In this document: positions 43,688-51,772 of the stretch, in pieces
How positions within the stretch are numbered: the stretch's first letter is position 1
How the letters are laid out: the number at the start of each line of letters is the position of its first letter
NCBI GenBank assembly: GCA_000403295.2
Contig: KE159605.1
Coordinates: 1,087,409 to 1,151,408 of the forward strand
DNA from: Lachnospiraceae bacterium M18-1
GTDB lineage: Bacteria > Bacillota > Clostridia > Lachnospirales > Lachnospiraceae
Reading direction: 5' to 3'
DNA length: 64,000 nucleotides
Position numbers and translations under genes: made by a program
The notes under the pieces: generated by a model
What the model saw: the letters and a program-made list of their open reading frames with translations, nothing else
Told to the model about the DNA's origin: nothing
Database searches by the model: none

Positions 43688-44143
43688 TTACATTCTGCTT
43701 ACTTTTCCCCACCTGGAAAGACTGACGATGTTTTCCCCTGATTCCCTCCGGTCCAGGAATTCCTGGATATCCCCGTCAAAGGATGTCGCTTCATCCAGAA
43801 CAAACTGTTCCATCTTTTCAAAGTTATAATCAATCTCCGCAGGAGTCATGGCATCCACTTCTGACCTCTCCTGTTCGATATAATCCATAAGCTCACATTC
43901 TTCCAGGCCCTTCTTGAACTGGTACCCGCATTCCGGGCAGATCCGGAGCCTCCGCATCACAGAAGCCCCACAGTTTGGGCAGGGCTTGAACTTTCTTCTT
44001 TCCAGTATCTCGTTGCTGATAAAGACAATCTGTCCCAGGCACCCTCCCAGGATCATCACGCCTCCTGCGTCCTGATGCCAGCACTGTAAGCCTAAACCTA
44101 TTAATTCAAAAATGCTAAAAGCATAGAGTATTCCTGCTTTCAT
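43688..44143 (-). CDS. Membrane protein with zinc ribbon
   Basis: 151 residues. Two hydrophobic segments in the first 45, then a four-Cys zinc ribbon (PCPNCGASV ... ICPECGYQF, residues ~55-74) and an acidic helical tail. Typical of small element-encoded membrane proteins of unknown role. No enzyme motif. Confidence 0.6.
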   Translation of the reverse strand: MKAGILYAFSIFELIGLGLQCWHQDAGGVMILGGCLGQIVFISNEILERRKFKPCPNCGASVMRRLRICPECGYQFKKGLEECELMDYIEQERSEVDAMTPAEIDYNFEKMEQFVLDEATSFDGDIQEFLDRRESGENIVSLSRWGKVSRM

Positions 44144-44322
44144 TCCTGCACACCTCCACTAAAATAATCCATTTCCGTCCTATTGCCACAAACATATTTC
44201 TAAGCTTGAAAAATCACCTATGGTGATCCTGTTTGCCATTTATGTTTGCTATTTACGCTTGCTATTTTGCATCTTCATATAGACAACGCACCGCATGCCA
44301 TGCATAATCCTGTCCGGAGCAG

Positions 44323-44886
44323 TTATATCAATTTACAGATCACAATCCCATAAACCGCATCCCTGCCTATGCAGCCAAATGTCCTGGAATCCAGCGATAC
44401 GTCCTGGTTATCCCCGATCAGGAAATACTGATCCGGAGGCAAATGGATTTCCGGGCAATCCGGCTTCCCGGCGGCAGCTTTTGCGGTCTCCTTGCCATTC
44501 AGATAAAGCTTCCCCTGATGGATTGTAATGTGGTCTCCCTCTGCCGCCAGGATTCTTTTGACTACCATACAGTCCAAATCTTCTATGTATGCCGTCACAA
44601 TTTCACCCTTTTCGGGAGTCCCCCATTTCCTGAATAAAATGATATCCCCTTCCCGAAAAACAGGCTCCATTGATTCGCCGCTCACATATGCGATTCCAAA
44701 AAATGTCTTAAATAGCGCAAGCATCAGAACTGCGATCATGAACGGCTCCAAAATTTTCCTGATATCTCGCTTTCTGTCTCTATCCAGCCATCCCACACCA
44801 TCTAACCGTGTGGGACGGCATTCTTTATTCAATAAAATATCTGTATCACTCCTTCCTACTCCGCAATATAGTACATAAAATTTCAT
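44323..44886 (-). CDS. Type I signal peptidase
   Basis: 187 residues. One membrane helix (about 47-66), catalytic Ser in SGESMEP, catalytic Lys in VVKRILAAEGD, and the later blocks YFLIGDNQDVSLDSR and FGCIGRDAVYG. It removes signal peptides from exported proteins; substrates here could include the adhesin, the stalk protein and the pilin. Its start overlaps the ParR-like gene by 4 bp, an unusual neighbour for a peptidase. Confidence 0.9.
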   Translation of the reverse strand: MKFYVLYCGVGRSDTDILLNKECRPTRLDGVGWLDRDRKRDIRKILEPFMIAVLMLALFKTFFGIAYVSGESMEPVFREGDIILFRKWGTPEKGEIVTAYIEDLDCMVVKRILAAEGDHITIHQGKLYLNGKETAKAAAGKPDCPEIHLPPDQYFLIGDNQDVSLDSRTFGCIGRDAVYGIVICKLI

Positions 44887-45233
44887 TCCATATCATCAAA
44901 CATTGCATAGTTCTGCATCATCAGCTCCGCCTCTTCCTGATCCATTTCCTCCGTTCCCCCGCTGCCCACCTGGACCAGCCTGTCACTTTTTTTCTCCGGT
45001 ATGCCCTCCCCCGCATTTGCCCGGGCATCTTCTTTTTTTCTCATTTCCCTTTCCGCAGGCTGCGCGGCGGCAGGGCACTCTCCATCCTGTAATGCCCAGT
45101 AAGCCAGCATTGCCTTCACCACATATCTTGCCTTTTTCCTTCCGCAGCTGTTCAGAAATTCACTGACACGACGGTGGTCTTCATCGGTTTCATCAAATTT
45201 CAGGTTAAAACGGTATTCATTCTGTTTTCCCAT
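44883..45233 (-). CDS. ParR-like partner of the actin-like segregation protein
   Basis: 116 residues from the ATG at 45233 (GGAGG 7 bases upstream). N-terminal FNLKFDETDEDHRRVSEFLN and KARYVVKAMLAYW fit the ribbon-helix-helix adaptor proteins encoded just after ParM-like genes. The C-terminal half is acidic and disordered, suited to binding filaments. The partner gene ends 17 bp upstream. Confidence 0.65.
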   Translation of the reverse strand: MGKQNEYRFNLKFDETDEDHRRVSEFLNSCGRKKARYVVKAMLAYWALQDGECPAAAQPAEREMRKKEDARANAGEGIPEKKSDRLVQVGSGGTEEMDQEEAELMMQNYAMFDDME

Positions 45234-45250
45234 AAAACCGCCTCCCCGGA

Positions 45251-46195
45251 TCATTGCATGCTTTTGTCATACAGATACTTTTTCTTATATCCCAACACAT
45301 TTACTTTGGAATCATTAATCACATAATACTCTCCCCGGTATCTTTGCCACACCTTTTCAATGATTTTGGACAGCAGGATCGAGCCACCGCCGACAAAGAC
45401 CGTCACGCACATCCGCAGGTCAATCCCGCATTCCCTGAGCATCCCCAGCGCATCTGCCACGTGTTCCTTTGCAAGCTCTGTCACCCGCTCTTCAATCCCG
45501 CTGTCATACAGGGAAGTTTCCCCAAGAATGATCGCGTCCATATCATTTTCCTTTAAATCCAGGTCGTATTTCTCCCGGATCCCCTTGTTGATACGCTGGT
45601 ACATGGAAATCACCCCTCTCCCTGTTGAATCCGTGTACTCCCATGAGATCATCCCTTTTTCCAAAAGCATGTAATCCAGAGTAAATCCACCTATATCAAG
45701 CAAGAGGACTTTCTTCCTGAACAGGTTGAGTTCCTTTGCGACATACAGATATGCAGCGTATGTCTGCATATGGACGTATACTTCTGAAAAAGAAATACGG
45801 TAGGCGATTCCCATATACTCAAAATCTACCGTCTGCCCGCCGCGGAAAAAGTATTCCCGGAATTTTTTATACTGCCCCCGGTAGTATAGCGGCGGAAGCC
45901 CTACAACCAAATCGATTTCCATAGCTTCGCCCTGCAGAAATAATCTGGACGGCTTCAGTTCCCTCAGTTCCTTTGCCACGGCAAACAGCGTCAGGATATA
46001 GTAACGCTCGTCCACGGCTTTATCCGGAAGATAGACATTCCTCTCCGGGCTCAGGCGGTAATACCTGCCCTGGTACCTGATCGCCTCCTCTCCTTCCCCC
46101 GGCACGTCCTCCAAAACGGATATCCCTGAATGGAACTCAAAATGCTCCGTCTTGATCGCTTTGTTCCCTGTGTCAATCGGCATCACCAACATCAT
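45251..46195 (-). CDS. ParM/StbA-like actin-family ATPase
   Basis: 314 residues. Actin-fold motifs: MPIDTGNKAIKT (phosphate 1), LLLDIGGFTLDYMLLEKG (phosphate 2) and VTVFVGGGSILLSKII (adenosine). ParM filaments push sister plasmids apart; in conjugative elements they stabilise the excised circle. Followed by a ParR-like gene. The upstream region has 11-bp direct repeats that could be the ParR-binding site. Confidence 0.88.
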   Translation of the reverse strand: MMLVMPIDTGNKAIKTEHFEFHSGISVLEDVPGEGEEAIRYQGRYYRLSPERNVYLPDKAVDERYYILTLFAVAKELRELKPSRLFLQGEAMEIDLVVGLPPLYYRGQYKKFREYFFRGGQTVDFEYMGIAYRISFSEVYVHMQTYAAYLYVAKELNLFRKKVLLLDIGGFTLDYMLLEKGMISWEYTDSTGRGVISMYQRINKGIREKYDLDLKENDMDAIILGETSLYDSGIEERVTELAKEHVADALGMLRECGIDLRMCVTVFVGGGSILLSKIIEKVWQRYRGEYYVINDSKVNVLGYKKKYLYDKSMQ

Positions 46196-46236
46196 AAATC
46201 TCCTTTCCGGTCTGAAACCTTGTATGATTTCCTATT

Positions 46237-46297
46237 GCGCATTGTAGGCGCATTAAGGTTAGCACCTAATATAAAATTTTTGCGGTTTCCAAGTCAA
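46237..46297 (-). promoter_or_regulatory. Promoter and repeat region before the ParM-like gene
   Basis: TTGACT (46292-46297), 17 bp, TTATAT (46269-46274). Downstream of it GCGCATT (plus strand) occurs at 46237-46243 and 46248-46254, 11 bp apart. This is a candidate ParR-binding centromere or autoregulatory operator. Confidence 0.5.
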
Positions 46298-46305
46298 CAG
46301 AATTT

Positions 46306-46863
46306 CTAATCCGGTTCATAATTATTTTTAAAATATTCCATGATCCTCCTGCTCTCATCCTCGTATCCCCACAAAATCCCGCCGACTGCTTCAAATGCCT
46401 GCTCCCGCCACCGGAAATAGGTTGCCCTGTGAATCCGAGTGATCTTCGTAAAATGCGGCTCCAGCTTGTCCAGGATCTCCTCAATATTTTCTGCTTTGTA
46501 GGCAGACATGTAGCTGTAGTATAAAACCCAGTAGTACCGCTCCCCCTGGGGGTGGAATTTCCGCATCAGGTCCACAGCCTCATCGATCAGCTTCAGGAAT
46601 TTGTTGGAACGGTTGATTGCTTCGATCCGCTCCTTCATATCCGCCAGGTCCTGGTTGATGTCCATGCCGGCCTGATAGATGCTGTCTAAAAACGTGTCGA
46701 TATCCGTACCATACTCCCGCTGGATCCGGTGCTTTACCTGGTTAACCTTCACCTGCATCCGCCAGTTCACGGAACGGTATATTTTAAAAAGCGCTGCAAC
46801 ATCGTGGTATCTCTCGTTTTCCTCCCCGGCATACCGTTGGCTGATTACTCCTGATCTTCCCAT
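46306..46863 (-). CDS. ArpU-like helix-turn-helix protein
   Basis: 185 residues from the ATG at 46863. Mostly helical: VNWRMQVKVNQVKHRI, then ITRIHRATYFRWREQAFEAV, which reads as a recognition-helix region near the C-terminus, as in phage ArpU-type late regulators. Its start overlaps the upstream 56-residue gene by 19 bp. Likely a DNA-binding regulator; the family is tentative. Confidence 0.55.
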   Translation of the reverse strand: MGRSGVISQRYAGEENERYHDVAALFKIYRSVNWRMQVKVNQVKHRIQREYGTDIDTFLDSIYQAGMDINQDLADMKERIEAINRSNKFLKLIDEAVDLMRKFHPQGERYYWVLYYSYMSAYKAENIEEILDKLEPHFTKITRIHRATYFRWREQAFEAVGGILWGYEDESRRIMEYFKNNYEPD

Positions 46864-47015
46864 TTTTCCTTTTCCTCTTCTTTCTGATGAACGGCAATGT
46901 ACTCCTCCCACAAACGCCGGTATTCCCGGTCGCTTCGCTTCCCAGACGTTATGCAGCCATACAAAAGCACTGCGCATAACAGCGCTGCCATTCCTGTAAT
47001 TCCTAAAATCAACAT
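46845..47015 (-). CDS. 56-residue membrane protein
   Basis: ATG at 47015 with AAGGGA upstream. One hydrophobic helix (MLILGITGMAALLCAVLLYG) and a charged tail ending in KEKWEDQE. It overlaps the next gene. Small single-pass protein of unknown role heading the segregation operon. Confidence 0.5.
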   Translation of the reverse strand: MLILGITGMAALLCAVLLYGCITSGKRSDREYRRLWEEYIAVHQKEEEKEKWEDQE

Positions 47016-47220
47016 ACAATCCCTTTCCTTCTTCTGTGTATCCGTATTCCATCCGCCGCGTGTGCCACAGCCTGCATGATTCGGTTTCCGTATTCTGTTG
47101 TCAATGTGCCAAACTTCAATTAATAGGAAGTATGTTCTGCCCAGGATTCTGTAAAAAAGAGAGAATTTTCTAACTTCTACCGAATTATGCAAAGTAAAAT
47201 GAGTCTGATAAAGTATGAAC

Positions 47221-47388
47221 TCAACTTTTCATAATAACTTGCTTTCCATAACCAGTACCGTCCTTTGGGTTTGCAATCGCAATCACTTTGCATTTTGATG
47301 TCATACCTTGTTGTTGCATTTCGGTTTCCCTTAAAAATTTAATAGCCACTCCTTTGTAGGGAATTGCTATGTACGGAAATTTAGGCAT
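47221..47388 (-). pseudogene. ParA-like remnant
   Basis: A 55-residue frame whose second half reads KVIAIANPKDGTGYGKQVIM, clearly akin to the ParA opening KVIAIANQKGGTGKTT with the deviant Walker A destroyed. The first half (MPKFPYIAIPYKGVAIKF) is unrelated. The rest of ParA is absent. It may mark one end of the conjugative element. Confidence 0.55.
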
Positions 47389-47428
47389 AAAAAAACCGAT
47401 TGATTCTCGTATTGAAAACCAATCGGGG
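47388..47428 (-). terminator. Terminator after AbiH
   Basis: CCGATTG / CAATCGG stem with a long loop, followed by T7 on the minus strand, about 30 bp past the AbiH stop. Confidence 0.7.
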
Positions 47429-47457
47429 TATGTAACTTTATATGCAGAAAAACTTCT

Positions 47458-48711
47458 TTAAACAATTTCTCCTACTTCATTTAAAATCATGTCTTGTTGT
47501 AACTTGAATTCTATTGTCTTTGTTCGTCCTCCTGTTCTTCTAATTAATTCTTCTTCTCCAATTACTTTAACTAAATTCGCAATTTGTTGTCCCATTGTTT
47601 CTTTGTTATGATAAAAAATGGTTGTATATATATTATCATTTAATATCAAATCTCTTAAAATATCTTTATCTGTAATATCTAAAGAATGTCCAAAAATATA
47701 AAGATTATGTTGTTTACATTTTTCACGCTTTATTGTTGCCTCAGCCAATCTATTAAATTTTGATTGAACATTATCCATATTTCTATTTAATTCTCTTGTT
47801 TGCTTATGCACATATGATAAATATTCTTCCTTAATCTCATCAACCCACTCTTTGTATTTACATCCAGTTTGCTTATATATTCTTTGATAAAATTTTTTAA
47901 AGGCAATAAACTCTGTATGTATATTTTGCCTGTCCATTGGAAGAAACTCATCTATACCAAGTACCATATTATTAGGTTCATTTGTATTTTCTGTATCAGC
48001 TTTTCCATGTATGTAATCTATATCATTAGAAATCTTTTTGGTATAAACTCGTTCAAAAGTATTTGTATAATTAAAACATAATATTTTATTCAGTATAACA
48101 CCCTTTATTATTTCCTTTTCATCTTTTCTCCGTTCTATCATAGTTTCAATAATGTCTGGCGATTGACTTGTACAATCAATTACATTAACATACTCCACCA
48201 AATAAATTTCTAATGCAAGAATCAATTTATCTAAATCATTTTGCAAAACATCTTTAATTTCTTTAAAAGATTCCAACTCATTTATTCGTTCATGGCAATC
48301 CAAAAACTCATTAGATAAATTTTTCACCACTTCATCATACAATCCAAAATTGTTGTCTCCACCATGCATATCATAATCCAATGACTGAATAACATCTGAT
48401 ATCTCACTTTCAAAATCTATCCAATTTTCTTTACCATGCATATTATTTTGTAAAAAATATTCTATCCAAATGTTACCATCTATCAGATCTTTCCACTTCT
48501 GTTTTTTTGAAAACAGATTCTTTTGTACATTTCCCTTATTTGTTACAAGCAAATCTTTCACCTTTGAGCTTATATTTCCCCAATCTATTCCACTCAATTT
48601 TTCCTTATTTAATATTTGCCTAATCACTTTTATAAACTCTAAAAAATCCACATATTTCGTAGGTAGTCCATGTGCAATATCAAATCCATTCCCTATAATC
48701 AAAATATTCAT
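47458..48711 (-). CDS. abiH: AbiH-family abortive infection protein
   Basis: 417 residues. Opens with the family signature MNILIIGNGFDIAHGLPTKY (GNGFDxxHGxPT), and later has LCFNYTNTFERVY, YIHGKADTENTNEPNNMVLG and LYIFGHSLDITDKDIL, the other AbiH blocks. AbiH gives phage resistance by abortive infection in lactococci; the mechanism is not settled. AT-rich compared with the conjugative element, monocistronic, with its own terminator. A transferred defence gene. Confidence 0.9.
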   Translation of the reverse strand: MNILIIGNGFDIAHGLPTKYVDFLEFIKVIRQILNKEKLSGIDWGNISSKVKDLLVTNKGNVQKNLFSKKQKWKDLIDGNIWIEYFLQNNMHGKENWIDFESEISDVIQSLDYDMHGGDNNFGLYDEVVKNLSNEFLDCHERINELESFKEIKDVLQNDLDKLILALEIYLVEYVNVIDCTSQSPDIIETMIERRKDEKEIIKGVILNKILCFNYTNTFERVYTKKISNDIDYIHGKADTENTNEPNNMVLGIDEFLPMDRQNIHTEFIAFKKFYQRIYKQTGCKYKEWVDEIKEEYLSYVHKQTRELNRNMDNVQSKFNRLAEATIKREKCKQHNLYIFGHSLDITDKDILRDLILNDNIYTTIFYHNKETMGQQIANLVKVIGEEELIRRTGGRTKTIEFKLQQDMILNEVGEIV

Positions 48712-49299
48712 CGTTACGTTTCTCCATTCTCATTACGAATTCTTCATGCTAAAAGTCACAAATTCCGTTTGTCCGTCTAGTATCACTTAATTCATTTCAT
48801 GCTATTTCGCCCGCAAAATCCGTACCAAACAGCACTAACAAGTACCAAATATCAGGCTTTTTAACGCCCAAACACTCTAGGACACAAAATATTATGCTAC
48901 ATTCTCTCTACCTTCCATAGCATTTTAAAGTGTTACATCTAATGAAATTTTTCAGCTATGCTTAACTATCTGCAAAAAGCAATACCTATTTCATAAAGAA
49001 TAAGTACTGCCATTTGCCAATGGTCTGCCTCCAGATCGACAATAGTAGAAATGTCAATACTCTCCTATTTGTTTCCATAATTTCCTTACACATATTGAAA
49101 ACATCTTTGAGTCCTGTTTTATACAGAATTTTAGAATATGTTGCATACAGTTACTTTAATATCATTAAAAAAATGGTCACAAATCGTCGTTGGTCACAGT
49201 ATCAAACCATATCGTACAATCTTGTTTGATATTACAAACCCCTATATATAGTATTGTACAGAACAATCTAATACTATATATAACCAGAAGTATTTATAC
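48712..49299. other. Gap without a recognisable gene
   Basis: About 590 bp of AT-rich sequence between AbiH and the IS21 remnant. No open frame with a ribosome site and no clear repeat were seen. It presumably contains the AbiH promoter. Confidence 0.5.
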
Positions 49300-49725
49300 A
49301 AGAACATACGTTCCTAAGCAGTAGGAAAACATATCTGAGTAATGCTTTGTGTATTTCTGCAATCCGTCAGTTTAAAACTGTGCGGTACATCAGGGCCAGT
49401 ATCCTTATGGGCGAGTTAGGGCAATCGCGGATCAAAGGCTGCTATCTGGAATACATCCAGAAGCTGGCAAAGATAGATTTGCTGGCAGTGGATGACTTTG
49501 GGCTTATGCCGCTTGATCTGGATAAATGCCGGGATTTTTTCGAAGTAATAGATGCAAGGGGATGGACGTAAATCTACAATCCTTATTTCACAGTTTCCGA
49601 TCAAGTCCTGGTTTGATATGTTTTCAGATGGAACCAATGCAGATGCCTGCCTTGCCCGTATCACTGACAAAAAGCATTCTAACCGTCTTGAAAGGAATGG
49701 ACGGAGTATGCGTGAGCCAGTGTGA
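49300..49725 (+). pseudogene. IS21-type IstB helper ATPase, remnant
   Basis: Reads KTYLSNALCISAIRQF, then KIDLLAVDDFGLMPLD (Walker B), and after a one-base frameshift near 49558 continues RKSTILISQFPIKSWFDMF, NADACLARITDK, RNGRSMREPV. The Walker A glycine motif is lost (SSRKT) and IstA is absent. Confidence 0.8.
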
Positions 49726-49809
49726 CAAAGTCGATAAATAGAGAGCGGCGCTGACGCGCCGTTGGGAACGGAACTGCCGTTCCGATTTAGCGTAATCTAC
49801 AATTGATAC

Positions 49810-50052
49810 TTATCCCTCATCCTCCCCAACATTGTCAGAAATAAAATGGAGAATCTCATCGTATGATTTACTACTTTTGATGATAGCTTTCCATATCCCA
49901 TCCTTACGCTGGGCATCTCTCTTATCAAGCAGTTTCTGTAATGCGTCTACCGCGCTGTCATACGCCGCTTTTGTTTTTACGACTCTCACCTGCGCTTTTT
50001 CAATCTGCTGTTCCATTGTCCCTCTCGTCCCATTTCTTCTGACTCCTGACAT
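49810..50052 (-). CDS. Small open frame overlapping the transposase 3' end
   Basis: 80 residues, starting inside the end of the transposase reading. Helical and basic (QIEKAQVRVVKTKAAYDSAV) with an acidic end. Such small frames accompany some IS1634-like transposases. Function unknown. Confidence 0.4.
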   Translation of the reverse strand: MSGVRRNGTRGTMEQQIEKAQVRVVKTKAAYDSAVDALQKLLDKRDAQRKDGIWKAIIKSSKSYDEILHFISDNVGEDEG

Positions 50053-51671
50053 TTACTTTGCCTCCTTAAGAATTCTGGTAGTGTCAAGTCTACTACCTTA
50101 TTTCTTGTAACAAACCTTATTATTTCAATTTTTTCCAATTCCCTGAGCGCTGCTGGGACGGTCATATAATTCGGCCGTTTTTCAAGCTTCAGCATTTCTT
50201 CCTTCAGATCCCGATAGATCCGATTCCGGATGACCAGGACAATGAATTCTATAAATATTTTGGATCCCGCTGCTGAATCGCCATATACCCGCAGGCTTTT
50301 ATCCCCGAGATACGATTTATCCCCACGGAACAGCTTTTCCGAAATATCCCGGCTCTTATACAGGTTAAGGGCCTCTTTTGCCGTCATGTTTTCTGATGTT
50401 ATGATACAGAAATATCCGCTCAGGTCATTTTCTCTCTCAATCACATCCGTACGGTCTTCCGGAAACAGGAACTTTCCATTCGTTTCATTATAATGAAGGA
50501 TATAATACTTATGGAATCCCGGTCCAAACGTAACCGCTTCATTCTCGTGTCTGTTCAGATATTATCTCATCTGACGGAGCCTTTTTGCCAGAAGCGTCCT
50601 TTCACTCCCTTCTTTTACGATGCTGTGATAAATATGGATATACCGTTCCTTTTCGTCTGTTTCATATAGTTTCCTTTTTACGGTCATCCCATAGACATCA
50701 TACGCATCCATATGCTTTGCCCATTTATTTTCAAAGGTCCCTTTCTGCTCCAGCACAATTGAATTGACCAGGCCATACATCCCTTTTACCATGATCACAA
50801 AAGGATAACCATGGGCATCCATATATTTGATGTTTCCCTTGCTGAAATATCCCCTGTCCAGGATAAAACCTATTTTTTTATACCCATATCCTGCGGCCTT
50901 TTCCAACATGATCTGAAGTTGGGAAACATCATTGATACTTCCAGGATATGCTTCATAAAATAAAGGCTCTCTGTTATTTGTATCATAAGCTACCGCATAG
51001 TTGAATACAGGAAGGCCTGTGTCCACTTTGGGATGGCCGTACTCCACAATCTCGATCTCCCCTGCTTGGCAGTTCTTATTTGTGGAATCATAGGAAATAT
51101 ATATTTTTTCACGGTGGTTCCTGGAAGAATTCCAGTCGTTTAAAAAACCGGCGCTTTGTTCTTCCGTCATGGACTGCAGCAGATCTGACACTTTCGAATC
51201 GCTGTATATCTTCATGTTATGGGAGAACAATGGATGATTAAAAGCGTAATCCGGATAATACTGTCCCGCATTATTTTCCGTGATAATGCTGTAAGCCGCC
51301 AGGTCGAGTACAAGTCCCACGTCTTTTTTGTTGATATATTGTTCCAGGATCTCTGTCAGTTTATATTCTTCGATGATCTTTCTAATCACAATCCATGCCC
51401 CGATCTTCAGACAGCTGCTCCTATTAGACCGTGTACGAAGTTCTGGTATTTCCTCATCAGGGAAATATATCAGGTACTTTTCATTTGGGAGCATCATGGA
51501 CGGGTCTTCTTCAGCCCGTTTTCCAATCGTGACCCTTTTGGGGTTTATTTTTCGAGTCGATCTGTCATAAATGCGGTCGTATTCGTAATAAATATAGTCT
51601 GTACCAGCCTTGTTTCGATAAGTGATTTTTCCTTTTACATTCGGTATTTCCACCAAAAAATCAAGATACAT
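49986..51671 (-). pseudogene. IS1634/IS4-superfamily transposase with one in-frame stop
   Basis: A long single frame: YISYDSTNKNCQAGEIEIVE (first Asp), IGFILDRGYFSKGNIKYMD (second Asp), and after the stop YKSRDISEKLFRGDKSYLGD carrying the expected Tyr-x-x-Arg-x3-Glu. The only lesion seen is TAA at 50562-50564, after RLRQMR; the frame resumes at once and stays open. The gene is otherwise complete. IS ends were not identified. Confidence 0.8.
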
Positions 51672-51772
51672 ATCGCCCTCCTATTAAGGCATAATTGCAC
51701 CTAATAAAAGTATAACAGAAAACCCGAAATAATGTAACAGAAAGTGCACTATTTCGAGCTTTTTCGAAATTT

